Notes under the pieces: model-generated | What the model was told of the DNA's origin: nothing | Seen by the model: only the letters and a program-made list of their open reading frames with translations | Database searches by the model: none | Program-made: the position numbers and the translations under genes | Shown: piece after piece, positions 25,048 to 33,017 of the stretch | How positions within the stretch are numbered: position 1 is the stretch's first letter | Layout of the letters: every line of letters begins with the position of its first letter | DNA from: Ohessyouella blattaphilus | GTDB taxonomy: Bacteria > Bacillota > Clostridia > Lachnospirales > Lachnospiraceae | Reading direction: 5' to 3' | DNA: 45,226 nucleotides | NCBI RefSeq assembly: GCF_024721265.1 | Contig: NZ_JAMXOC010000026.1 | Coordinates: 1-45,226, forward strand

Positions 25048-27438
25048 ATGAGTTTACAGGAGAAGATTGGGCGTGAGCTGCTGTTTTTTGATGGCGGCAT
25101 GGGGACACTCCTGCAAGAGAGAGGACTACAACCTGGGGAATTGCCGGAATTATGGAATACCACAAACCCCTCAGCGATTATTGAGATTCATAAGCGTTAT
25201 TTAGACGTTGGTAGTGATATTATCTTGACCAATACCTTTGGGGCAAATGCGCTTAAGTTCCACAATGCCCAGATTAGCCTGAAAGAGGTAGTTACGGCGG
25301 CAATTAATAATGGGAAAGCGGCGATTGCCTCAGCAACCACACGGGAGGCTCCGCGTTACCTTGCACTAGATATTGGCCCTACGGGAAAGCTTTTAGAGCC
25401 CATGGGCGATTTATCTTTTGACCGGGCCTATGATGTCTTTAAAGAGGTGGTAGAGTTTGGGGTGGAAAACGGTGTGGATTTGATTCACATCGAAACTATG
25501 AGTGATACGTATGAAGTGAAGGCGGCGGTGCTTGCCGCTAAAGAGAACAGTGACTTGCCTGTCTTTGCAACGATGATTTTTGATGAGGAAGGGAAGCTTC
25601 TTACCGGCGGTGATGTGGCCAGTGTTATCGCTCTCTTAGAAGGACTGGGAGTGGATGCCTTAGGAATCAACTGCGGGCTTGGGCCAGCGGGAATGCTGCC
25701 GATTTTAGAAGAGCTACAGAAGCTTTCTTCCTTACCGTTAGTGGTGAAACCAAATGCTGGTCTGCCAAAACAACGAGGCGGGAAAGTCTATTACGATGTG
25801 GAACCAGCAGAATTTGCTCAGCTAATGAAAGAAGTTGTAGAAAAAGGCGGCCATATTATCGGCGGTTGTTGCGGAACTACACCAGAGCATGTAGAAGCGA
25901 TGATTAACCTTTGTCGTAATCTGCCGGTAAATCCCGTTACGCTAAAGGAAGAGACCATTGTTTCGGCCTATGGAAAGGGGCTTGTGTTCACCGAGAAACC
26001 ACTGATTATCGGCGAGAGGATCAACCCCACGGGAAAGCCAAAGTTTAAACAGGCCCTGAAAGAGCACAACCTAGAATATATTCTGAAAGAAGGATTAGCA
26101 GAAGAAGAGGCAGGTGCTCATATTTTGGATGTGAATGTGGGGCTGCCAGATATCGATGAAAAGGCGATGATGGTGGAAGTAGTCAAAGAGCTCCAGGGAG
26201 TGACCAATCTACCGCTACAAATTGACACGGTGGATACGAGTGCCATGGAAGCCGCCATGCGGATTTATAACGGGAAACCGCTGATTAATTCAGTCAACGG
26301 TAAGCGCTCTTCAATGGACAGCGTCTTTCCCCTGATCAAAAAATATGGTGGTACCGTAATCGGACTGACGCTAGACGAGGACGGAATTCCCGAGACGGTT
26401 GAAAAGAGAGTAGAGATTGCCGGAAAAATCATTGGTGAAGCGGCGAAGTACGGTATTCATAAAAAGGATATTATCATTGACGTTTTGTGCATGACCGTGA
26501 GTGCTGAGCAAGAAGGTGCGAAGATTACGTTAGCAGCCCTTAAAGAGGTAAAAGAGCGTTTCGGAGTACGGACGACTTTAGGGGTTTCTAATATTTCCTT
26601 TGGTCTACCGGGGCGCCCCTTAGTTAATGCTACTTTTTATACCATGGCTTTACAGAATGGCTTAAGCTGTGGCATTATTAATCCTAGCGCGAAGAGTATG
26701 ATGGATGCTTATTACGCTTACTGCGCGTTAATGAATTTCGATGAGAACTGTGAGAATTATATCGGTTATATGAGTGGGGTTAAAGAAGAGCAGGTAAGTG
26801 GCGGGATGACCCTTAAATACGCCATTGAAAAGGGCCTGAAAAGCGAAGCAAGAGAACTGACGCTGGCGGCGCTTAAAGAAGGCCGGAAGCCACTAGAGCT
26901 AATTGATGTAGAGTTAATGCCAGCTCTTGATGTGGTAGGACAAGGCTTTGAAGACAAGACCCTGTATCTGCCTCAGCTTTTAATGAGTGCCGATGCGGCG
27001 AAGCTCTCCTTTGCCGTTATCAGAGAAGCCCTTAGTAGTGCAGGAGCCAGCGAAGAGGAGCGCCCGAAAGTGATTGTGGCGACGGTGAAGGGCGATATTC
27101 ACGATATCGGGAAAAATATTGTGAAGGTGCTTTTAGAAAACTACGGTTTCCAAGTGATAGATCTAGGCAAAGACGTGCCCCCAGAAAAAGTGGTGGCCGC
27201 GTGTCTAGAAGAGCAGGTCGGTCTCGTTGGCTTAAGTGCGTTAATGACTACTACGGTTGCCAGTATGGAAGAAACGATAAAACAACTAAGAAAGGCCGCT
27301 CCAGCTACCAAGATCATGGTAGGCGGTGCGGTGTTAAACCAAGAGTATGCCGATATGATTGGCGCCGATTTTTATGGAAAAGACGCCATGCAATCGGTAA
27401 ATTATGCAAAAGAAGTACACACATCAAGGAGGAGCTAA
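25048..27438 (+). CDS. metH: Cobalamin-dependent methionine synthase, lacking activation domain
   Basis: It transfers a methyl group from methyltetrahydrofolate through cobalamin to homocysteine. The N-terminal homocysteine barrel (about 1-290) has zinc cysteines C209 (GINCG), C274 and C275 (IIGGCCGTTPEH). The pterin barrel (about 315-575) starts with LIIGERINPTGKPKFK. The B12 cap (about 590-670) has PALDVVGQGFEDKTLYLPQL. The cobalamin domain has VKGDIHDIGKNIV with ligand H685. At 796 aa it stops after the B12 domain; the activation domain is the separate upstream gene. The next gene starts 3 bases after its stop, with the RBS inside metH. Confidence 0.96.
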   Translation: MSLQEKIGRELLFFDGGMGTLLQERGLQPGELPELWNTTNPSAIIEIHKRYLDVGSDIILTNTFGANALKFHNAQISLKEVVTAAINNGKAAIASATTREAPRYLALDIGPTGKLLEPMGDLSFDRAYDVFKEVVEFGVENGVDLIHIETMSDTYEVKAAVLAAKENSDLPVFATMIFDEEGKLLTGGDVASVIALLEGLGVDALGINCGLGPAGMLPILEELQKLSSLPLVVKPNAGLPKQRGGKVYYDVEPAEFAQLMKEVVEKGGHIIGGCCGTTPEHVEAMINLCRNLPVNPVTLKEETIVSAYGKGLVFTEKPLIIGERINPTGKPKFKQALKEHNLEYILKEGLAEEEAGAHILDVNVGLPDIDEKAMMVEVVKELQGVTNLPLQIDTVDTSAMEAAMRIYNGKPLINSVNGKRSSMDSVFPLIKKYGGTVIGLTLDEDGIPETVEKRVEIAGKIIGEAAKYGIHKKDIIIDVLCMTVSAEQEGAKITLAALKEVKERFGVRTTLGVSNISFGLPGRPLVNATFYTMALQNGLSCGIINPSAKSMMDAYYAYCALMNFDENCENYIGYMSGVKEEQVSGGMTLKYAIEKGLKSEARELTLAALKEGRKPLELIDVELMPALDVVGQGFEDKTLYLPQLLMSADAAKLSFAVIREALSSAGASEEERPKVIVATVKGDIHDIGKNIVKVLLENYGFQVIDLGKDVPPEKVVAACLEEQVGLVGLSALMTTTVASMEETIKQLRKAAPATKIMVGGAVLNQEYADMIGADFYGKDAMQSVNYAKEVHTSRRS

Positions 27439-27441
27439 AAA

Positions 27442-28953
27442 ATGGTCAGAGGCTTAGACACCACAGTTAAACAAATCAGAAGAAAAGTATTTAAATCCGT
27501 AGCAATCTTGGGGCTAGATCCTAATGAGGAAACGCTGGTAAAACGAATAGAAGAGTTACCCTATGAATTGGTTCCTGAAGACAATAAGACGTATCGTGAA
27601 AGTATCTACCGTGCTCGTGCCATCATTCGAGAGCGCCTTCGCTTAGCCATGGGACTTTCTCTACGCCCTGAAGACAAAGCTGTTCACCTAACCCAAGGCT
27701 TGGAAGCGAGTAATGTGGCCGATAAATATTATGAGCCGCCGCTTATGCAGGTAATCCCTTCGGCATGTGAAAGCTGCGAAGATAATAAATACGAAGTTAG
27801 CAATATGTGTAAAGGGTGCCTAGCTCATCCCTGCGTGGAAGTATGTCCAAAGAATGCGATTGAAATGATTAATGGCAAATCCTATATTCATCAAGACAAG
27901 TGTATTAAATGCGGAAAATGTAAGGCTGTCTGCCCCTACGATGCAATCGTTAAGAAAGTGCGCCCCTGTAAGGAAGCCTGTGGCGTAAATGCGATTGTAA
28001 ATGATAAACTAGGAAGGGCCTATATTGATAATGAGAAGTGTGTATCTTGCGGAATGTGTATGGTGAATTGTCCCTTCGGCGCAATTTCTGACAAGTCGCA
28101 AATCTTCCAACTAATGAGAGCGCTAGGTGAAGGCGGGGAAGTTATTGCCGAGGTAGCGCCAGCCTTCGTCGGTCAATTAGGCAATAACGTTTCTTCGAAG
28201 AATTTTAAGGCCGCTTTAATGGAATTAGGCTTTAAAGAATGTTACGAAGTCGCTCTAGGCGCTGATATCGGTGCTATTGCTGAGGCTCATCACTATGTGG
28301 AAAAAGTGACGACAGGAGAGTTGCCGTTTCTATTAACCTCTTGCTGTCCTTCTTGGGCAATGTTAGCAAAAAAATATTTCCCGGATTTATCTTCCCAAGT
28401 GTCCCAGGAGTTAACGCCAATGGTTGCCACCGCCCGCTCAATTAAAAAAGAGCATCCTCAGGCAAAAGTAGTGTTCATCGGACCTTGTGCGGCTAAAAAA
28501 TTAGAAGCCATGCGAAAAAGTGTTCGTAGTGACGTGGATTTCGTCATAACTTTTGAAGAGCTTCAGGCTATGCTTGATGCGAAAGGAATCGAAGTAACTG
28601 CCAAGGAGACGGAGCATTCTTTTCATGATGCCACCGGTGTTGGCCGAAGCTACGCCGTCGCCGGCGGAGTTGCTGATTCCATCAAACAGTGTGTGGACGC
28701 CTATTATCCAGGCACGGAAGTGAAGATAGAAAAAGCGCAAGGATTAGCGGACTGTAAAAAGATTTTAGCACTGGCAAAAGCAGGAAGATTAGATGGTTGC
28801 TTGATTGAAGGTATGGGCTGTCCAGGCGGCTGTGTGGCTGGGGCTGGTACCGTCATTCCGATTCCTAAGGCGATGAAAAATGTTGAGGAGATAGTTAAGA
28901 TATCATCAAAAAAACTTCCGGCCAAAGAATTAAAAGAGATCGAACTTAACTAG
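27442..28953 (+). CDS. [FeFe]-hydrogenase-like Fe-S protein (probably group B)
   Basis: The catalytic H-cluster motifs are present: L1 LLTSCCPSWA (299-305 core), L2 IGPCAAKK (347-353) and L3 IEGMGCPGGCVAGAGT (456-464 core). Upstream are several [4Fe-4S] ferredoxin-type sets: CKGCLAHPCVEVCP (about 123-136), CIKCGKCKAVCP (154-165) and CVSCGMCMVNCP (200-211). The first 105 or so residues form a domain I do not recognise outside this branch. L2 and L3 differ from classical bifurcating or CpI-type enzymes and look like the poorly characterised group B. ATG 27442 lies 3 bases after metH with GGAGGAG inside metH, so the two are translationally coupled. Whether it makes, uses or senses H2 cannot be read. 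Confidence 0.85.
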   Translation: MVRGLDTTVKQIRRKVFKSVAILGLDPNEETLVKRIEELPYELVPEDNKTYRESIYRARAIIRERLRLAMGLSLRPEDKAVHLTQGLEASNVADKYYEPPLMQVIPSACESCEDNKYEVSNMCKGCLAHPCVEVCPKNAIEMINGKSYIHQDKCIKCGKCKAVCPYDAIVKKVRPCKEACGVNAIVNDKLGRAYIDNEKCVSCGMCMVNCPFGAISDKSQIFQLMRALGEGGEVIAEVAPAFVGQLGNNVSSKNFKAALMELGFKECYEVALGADIGAIAEAHHYVEKVTTGELPFLLTSCCPSWAMLAKKYFPDLSSQVSQELTPMVATARSIKKEHPQAKVVFIGPCAAKKLEAMRKSVRSDVDFVITFEELQAMLDAKGIEVTAKETEHSFHDATGVGRSYAVAGGVADSIKQCVDAYYPGTEVKIEKAQGLADCKKILALAKAGRLDGCLIEGMGCPGGCVAGAGTVIPIPKAMKNVEEIVKISSKKLPAKELKEIELN

Positions 28954-28987
28954 TGACAAATAGATAGGAATTTGCTATACTGTCACT
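28952..28987 (+). promoter_or_regulatory. Promoter of the thiamine operon with flanking inverted repeat
   Basis: GTGACA (28953-28958), 17 bases, TATACT (28976-28981). AGTGACA (28952-28958) and TGTCACT (28981-28987) are perfect complements that frame the promoter. The start would be near 28988, just upstream of the TPP aptamer. Confidence 0.65.
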
Positions 28988-28997
28988 GTAATTGCAT

Positions 28998-29085
28998 AAC
29001 GTATATAGGGGTGCTTTAACCGGCTGAGATGGTGTAAACCGAACCCTTGAACCTGATGCGGGTAATGCCGTCGTAGGAAAGAAAA
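28998..29085 (+). promoter_or_regulatory. TPP riboswitch (THI element)
   Basis: The conserved thi-box is easily read: GGGGTGC at 29008-29014, CGGCTGAGATGG at 29021-29032, ACCCTTGAACCTGATGCGG at 29043-29061 and GTAATGCCGTCGTAGGAA at 29062-29079. It binds thiamine diphosphate and represses the downstream thiamine genes, here by transcription termination since two terminator hairpins follow. Confidence 0.95.
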
Positions 29086-29093
29086 GAACGCGT

Positions 29094-29135
29094 AGCGCTT
29101 TTTCATTATTCTAAATAGTGAAAAGGCGCTTTTTA
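29094..29135 (+). terminator. TPP-controlled intrinsic terminator 1
   Basis: AGCGCTTTTTCATTATT (29094-29110) pairs with AATAGTGAAAAGGCGCT (29114-29130) over 17 positions (two G-U), loop CTA, followed by TTTT. It is the expected expression platform of the riboswitch. Confidence 0.85.
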
Positions 29136-29166
29136 TATTCGCAAGCGGAATCCTCTCTTAAAAGAT

Positions 29167-29216
29167 GTCGCGCATACGTACTCAGGCTCAGAGAACGTGT
29201 GCGTGACTATTTTTTT
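29167..29216 (+). terminator. Second hairpin-plus-T-run before thiC
   Basis: GTCGCGCATACGT (29167-29179) pairs with ACGTGTGCGTGAC (29195-29207) at all 13 positions (two G-U), followed by TATTTTTTT. It ends just before the thiC ribosome binding site (GGAAAGGAAAGAG). Confidence 0.7.
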
Positions 29217-29232
29217 GGAAAGGAAAGAGAAA

Positions 29233-30549
29233 ATGAATTATCACACCCAAATGGAAGCAGCACGAAAAGGAATTATTACCAAGGAATTAGCGGCAGTGGC
29301 AAAAGAGGAGAATCTAGTGCCAGAGGAGTTGCGACAATTAGTGGCTAAAGGAGAGGTGGCGATCCCTTGCAATGTTAATCACGTGGCTCTAAAACCTAAG
29401 GGAATCGGCAAGGCTTTGAAGACGAAAATCAATGTGAATCTTGGAACGTCAAAAGATCTAGTGTCTCTAGATAGCGAAGTGGCTAAAGTAAAAGCGGCAG
29501 AAGAGATGGGCGCCGATGCCATTATGGATCTTAGTACCTATGGTGACACCCAGTCCTTTAGAAAGCGGCTAAGCCAGGAGTGCGGAGCGGTTCTGGGAAC
29601 AGTACCTATTTATGACGCCTTGGTTTATTACAATAAGGCCTTAAAAGACATTACTGCTAAAGAATGGTTAGCCGTTGCCGAAATGCACGGTCAGGACGGC
29701 ATTGATTTCCTGACGATTCACGCTGGCCTTAACCGCGCCAATGCCGAGAAGTTTAAAGCGCGCAGAGGGCGACTGACGAACGTGGTCTCCCGGGGCGGAT
29801 CTTTAATGTTTGCCTGGATGGAGATGACCGGAGAAGAGAATCCCTTCTACGAGTATTTCGATGAACTTTTAGAAATCTGTCGCCGCTATGATATTACTCT
29901 TAGTCTTGGGGATGCTCTGCGCCCAGGCTCGCTCCACGATGCTACCGACGGCATGCAGATTGAAGAACTGATCACCCTTGGCGACTTGACGAAAAGGGCC
30001 TGGGAAAAGGATGTACAGGTAATCATTGAAGGACCAGGTCACATGCCAATGGACCAGATCGAGGCCAATATGAAGATTCAGGAAAGTCTTTGCCATGGTG
30101 CGCCTTTTTACGTGCTAGGGCCGCTAGTGACCGATGTGGCACCGGGATACGATCATATTACGGCGGCGATAGGCGGGGCGTTAGCCGCCTGGAAGGGTGC
30201 CTCCTTTCTCTGTTACGTAACCCCAGCGGAACACCTGCGCTTACCGGATGTAGATGATGTGAAAGAAGGGATTGTAGCCTCTAAAATAGCCGCTCATGCC
30301 GCAGATTTGGCGAAAGGCTTACAGGGAGCCAGGTCTTGGGATGATGCCATGAGTAAAGCCCGTCAAGAGGTAAACTGGGAGCAGATGTTTGCTTTAGCTC
30401 TTGATCCTGTAAAAGCAAGAAGCTATCACGAGAGTGCGCCTCCAGAGGTAGAGAATACCTGTAGCATGTGCGGAAATATGTGTGCTATGAAAAATATGAA
30501 CGATATCTTAAATGGCAAAGAGGTGTGGATTGGTGGTGAGAACAGATGA
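29233..30549 (+). CDS. thiC: Phosphomethylpyrimidine synthase ThiC
   Basis: This radical SAM enzyme converts aminoimidazole ribotide to HMP phosphate. The C-terminal CX2CX4C cluster motif is clear in [12 protein letters not shown]. Substrate-site blocks include [52 protein letters not shown] and [16 protein letters not shown] chose ATG 29233 (438 aa), which has GGAAAGGAAAGAG before it and sits after the second terminator. The upstream in-frame GTG 29197 lies inside the terminator stem. thiD begins within its stop codon, showing tight coupling in the TPP-controlled operon. Confidence 0.96.
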   Translation: MNYHTQMEAARKGIITKELAAVAKEENLVPEELRQLVAKGEVAIPCNVNHVALKPKGIGKALKTKINVNLGTSKDLVSLDSEVAKVKAAEEMGADAIMDLSTYGDTQSFRKRLSQECGAVLGTVPIYDALVYYNKALKDITAKEWLAVAEMHGQDGIDFLTIHAGLNRANAEKFKARRGRLTNVVSRGGSLMFAWMEMTGEENPFYEYFDELLEICRRYDITLSLGDALRPGSLHDATDGMQIEELITLGDLTKRAWEKDVQVIIEGPGHMPMDQIEANMKIQESLCHGAPFYVLGPLVTDVAPGYDHITAAIGGALAAWKGASFLCYVTPAEHLRLPDVDDVKEGIVASKIAAHAADLAKGLQGARSWDDAMSKARQEVNWEQMFALALDPVKARSYHESAPPEVENTCSMCGNMCAMKNMNDILNGKEVWIGGENR

Positions 30550-31367
30550 GTAAGACATTAAAAAAAGTGCTAACAATCGCTGGCTCAGATTGCAGTGGCG
30601 GGGCCGGAATCCAAGCGGATTTAAAGACTATGTGTGCCCACCGGGTCTACGGAATGAGTGTAATTACTAGCGTTACGGTTCAGAATACCCAGAAGGTATA
30701 CGCGGCTCAGGATATCGATCCCGAGATTGTAACAGGCCAAATCCGCGCGGTCTATGAGGATATTCAAGTGGACGCAGTAAAAATCGGGATGGTTTCTAAT
30801 GTCCAGATTATTCAGGCGATTAAAGAGGAACTTTTGCGCCAAAAGGCAAAAAACATCGTGCTTGATCCGGTGATGATTTCGAAAAGCGGTTTTAGTCTTT
30901 TAAAAGAAGAAGCCATAGCGGCGATGAGTGAGCTTCTCCAGATTGCGGATATTGTTACCCCTAATATCCCAGAGGCTGAGCTTTTAAGCGGTATTAAAAT
31001 CAAGGGGCCAAAAGAGATGGAGCGCTCCGCTAGAGTAATCAGTGAAAGAGGCGCAGCGGCTGTCCTAATAAAAGGCGGGCACCTGCCAGGTAGCGCGCTA
31101 GATATCTTTTGTTATAAGGGACAGTTTTATCCCTTTGAAAGTCCGAAAATCCCAGGGAAAAACACCCATGGCACCGGGTGTACTTTATCGGCAGCCATTG
31201 CTAGTAACCTAGCTAAGGGTCTAATGCCGGTAGAGGCTATTAAGCAGGCAAAAGCTTACGTTGGGCAAGGGATTAAGGACGGGCTAGCCATTGGTCACGG
31301 TGTCGGTCCCCTGGGGCATTTAAATGAAATTTACCGACAACTTGAGAGAATAGAGGAGAGTAGATAA
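30546..31367 (+). CDS. thiD: Hydroxymethylpyrimidine/phosphomethylpyrimidine kinase ThiD
   Basis: It phosphorylates HMP and HMP-P to HMP-PP for coupling with the thiazole. Ribokinase-like signatures are [20 protein letters not shown] at the start, [35 protein letters not shown] and the anion-hole [19 protein letters not shown]. Length is 273 aa. ATG 30546 overlaps the thiC stop by four bases (ATGA). It ends in a one-base overlap with thiW. It is the kinase expected beside thiC; it could also salvage external HMP. Confidence 0.95.
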   Translation: MSKTLKKVLTIAGSDCSGGAGIQADLKTMCAHRVYGMSVITSVTVQNTQKVYAAQDIDPEIVTGQIRAVYEDIQVDAVKIGMVSNVQIIQAIKEELLRQKAKNIVLDPVMISKSGFSLLKEEAIAAMSELLQIADIVTPNIPEAELLSGIKIKGPKEMERSARVISERGAAAVLIKGGHLPGSALDIFCYKGQFYPFESPKIPGKNTHGTGCTLSAAIASNLAKGLMPVEAIKQAKAYVGQGIKDGLAIGHGVGPLGHLNEIYRQLERIEESR

Positions 31368-31882
31368 TGAAGACAGCAGTGAGAAATAAAGTGGTCTTAA
31401 AGACGACAATATTGGCTTTTTTAGTAGCCTTAGGATACGTTCTATCGCCGATTTTGCGGATTCCTGGCATGGCACCAATGCAGCATTTTATTAACGTATT
31501 GGCGGCTGTTCTCCTTGGTCCCTGGTATAGCTTTGCTTGCGCGTTATTAATCGCGCTTTTGCGAATGACCTTTATGGGAATTAACTTACTGGCCGTCTCG
31601 GGAGCGATTATTGGACCTATTTTCGCAGGACTGCTCTATAAAAAGACAGGAAAGCTCTTTGCCGCCGTGCTAGGGGAAATTTTCGGGACAGGCATTATCG
31701 GCGCATTAATTTCGGGACCGATTATGAAGTATATCTACGGCTTCCCGGATATTAAGTGGTATACCTACTTACCGTCTTTTCTACTAGGAACGATTATCGG
31801 CGGTAGCGTAGCTTATCTATTATTGATTGCTTTTAAGAAAAGGGGGGTATTATCGTGGATGGAACAATTTTGCAAAGAGTAA
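31367..31882 (+). CDS. thiW: ThiW, thiazole-precursor ECF transporter S component
   Basis: ThiW (171 aa) is a membrane protein predicted to be the substrate-binding S component of an energy-coupling-factor transporter for a thiazole precursor. About five or six hydrophobic helices are seen, for example TTILAFLVALGYVLSPIL and IGALISGPIM. Family-type blocks are RIPGMAPMQHFINVLAAVLL and FMGINLLAVSGAIIGPIFAG. No ATPase or T component is in this operon; these are usually shared elsewhere. The start ATG 31367 overlaps the thiD stop. The location before thiM (thiazole kinase) fits a salvage role. Confidence 0.9.
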   Translation: MKTAVRNKVVLKTTILAFLVALGYVLSPILRIPGMAPMQHFINVLAAVLLGPWYSFACALLIALLRMTFMGINLLAVSGAIIGPIFAGLLYKKTGKLFAAVLGEIFGTGIIGALISGPIMKYIYGFPDIKWYTYLPSFLLGTIIGGSVAYLLLIAFKKRGVLSWMEQFCKE

Positions 31883-32319
31883 AAGTTGCTTCGCCTTTAA
31901 TCCACTGTTTAAGCGGCAGTGTGACCTCCTTATTTCTTGCCGATAGTCTTTTAGCAATTGGCGCAAGGCCGATTATGGCGTGTGACCCGAGAGAAGTGGG
32001 GGAGATAACGAAAACAGCGGCCGCTCTCCTGATTAATCTAGGGACGATTACTGGGGAGTCTCAGGAGAGCATGAGAATTGCTGTGGAGAAAGCAAAAGAA
32101 GAGCAGATTCCCTATGTTTTAGACTGTGTCGGCATAGGTTGTAGCACCTTGCGCCGAGAATTTGTCCAGGAGCTCATTAAACTATATCCTCCGGCAGTAC
32201 TGAAAGGAAACCGGGGAGAAATCATGGCGCTCTTAGATAAAGACCACCGGACCTCTGGTATCGATAGCACCACGGAACTGGCTCTGTCACCGAGAGGCCC
32301 TCTTAAGTGCATTAACTAG
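31855..32319 (+). pseudogene. thiM: Truncated hydroxyethylthiazole kinase (ThiM)
   Basis: The 154-residue product matches the N-terminal part of ThiM (about 265 aa): PLIHCLSGSVTS, LLAIGARPIMACDPREVGEI, ALLINLGTITGES and LKGNRGEIMALL then GIDSTTE. It stops soon after, so the ATP-binding half with the catalytic cysteine-containing GTGC motif is missing. Conserved positions also differ (LDCVGIGC instead of LDPVGVG). The start is GTG 31855 within thiW, with AGGGGGG upstream. After the last ThiM-like residues the homology shifts frame by +1, and thiE-like sequence begins. It may be a decayed gene, or the result of a sequencing or assembly error. Confidence 0.7.
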
Positions 32320-32428
32320 GGAGACAAGCGAAAAAGCCTTTGACTTAAAACTCTATTTAGTTACCAATAGCGATAAACTTAGCGAAGAGGAATTTTTAAG
32401 TCAGGTAGAAGGGGCACTTAAAGGCGGG

Positions 32429-32962
32429 GTGACCTTTTGTCAGCTGCGGGAGAAGGATAAAACCGATGAAGAGGTGTTAGCTCTTGGGAAAAAGGTAAAG
32501 GAGTTAACCGACTTTTACGGGGTGCCCTTAGTGATTGATGACCGGGTTCAGGTAGCCAAAGCCTTAGACTGCGCTGGGGTTCATCTAGGAGCCATGGATG
32601 ATGACTTAGAAGAAGCGCGAAAGGTATTAGGGCCAGGAAAGATTATTGGCGCTACGGCGAAAACGGTGGCGGTAGCGCTAGCGGCGAAAGCCAAAGGAGC
32701 CGATTATCTAGGTGTGGGGGCGATCTACCCCACAAAGACGAAGGTGATAACTAAGAGAACAGAAGTGGCTACATTAAACGCCATTAGTCTAGAAGCGAAG
32801 CTACCGATTGTGGCTATCGGCGGCTTAAAGGAAGGCAATCTGGAGATTTTAAAAGGCTCTAGAGCCCAGGGGATCGCTGTTGTAAGTGAACTGATGGAAG
32901 CAGATGATCCAGGGGCAAAGGCAGGTAGGTTAGTGAAGAAAGTAACGGACCTCCTTCGTTGA
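32429..32962 (+). CDS. thiE: Thiamine phosphate synthase (ThiE), N-terminus without a normal start
   Basis: ThiE joins HMP-PP and thiazole phosphate. The open frame has CQLREKDKTDEEV, IDDRVQVAKALDCAGVHLGA, IIGATAKTV, GADYLGVGAIYPTKTK and LPIVAIGGL. The first usable codon is GTG 32429, but ThiE-like coding clearly continues upstream in the same frame: 32342-32428 reads LKLYLVTNSDKLSEEEF and so on, the first beta strand of the barrel. No ATG, GTG or TTG lies in that frame between the TAG at 32234 and 32429. A protein begun at 32429 would lack strand one. Either translation arises by frameshift from thiM, or the gene is damaged, or a base is wrong. Confidence 0.75.
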   Translation: MTFCQLREKDKTDEEVLALGKKVKELTDFYGVPLVIDDRVQVAKALDCAGVHLGAMDDDLEEARKVLGPGKIIGATAKTVAVALAAKAKGADYLGVGAIYPTKTKVITKRTEVATLNAISLEAKLPIVAIGGLKEGNLEILKGSRAQGIAVVSELMEADDPGAKAGRLVKKVTDLLR

Positions 32963-32987
32963 CAGACGGGAATCCCTCCTTTATAAT
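32959..32987 (+). promoter_or_regulatory. Consensus sigma-A promoter for alaS
   Basis: TTGACA (32959-32964), exactly 17 bases, TATAAT (32982-32987). It is a perfect consensus match and overlaps the thiE stop codon. Confidence 0.85.
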
Positions 32988-33017
32988 TAATGGTTAGAAC
33001 CAAAGAGGAGATAATTT

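Noticed and set aside
28960-29090. Possible cobalamin or SAM riboswitch near metH/hydrogenase.
   Set aside because: The conserved segments are those of the TPP element and the next gene is thiC.
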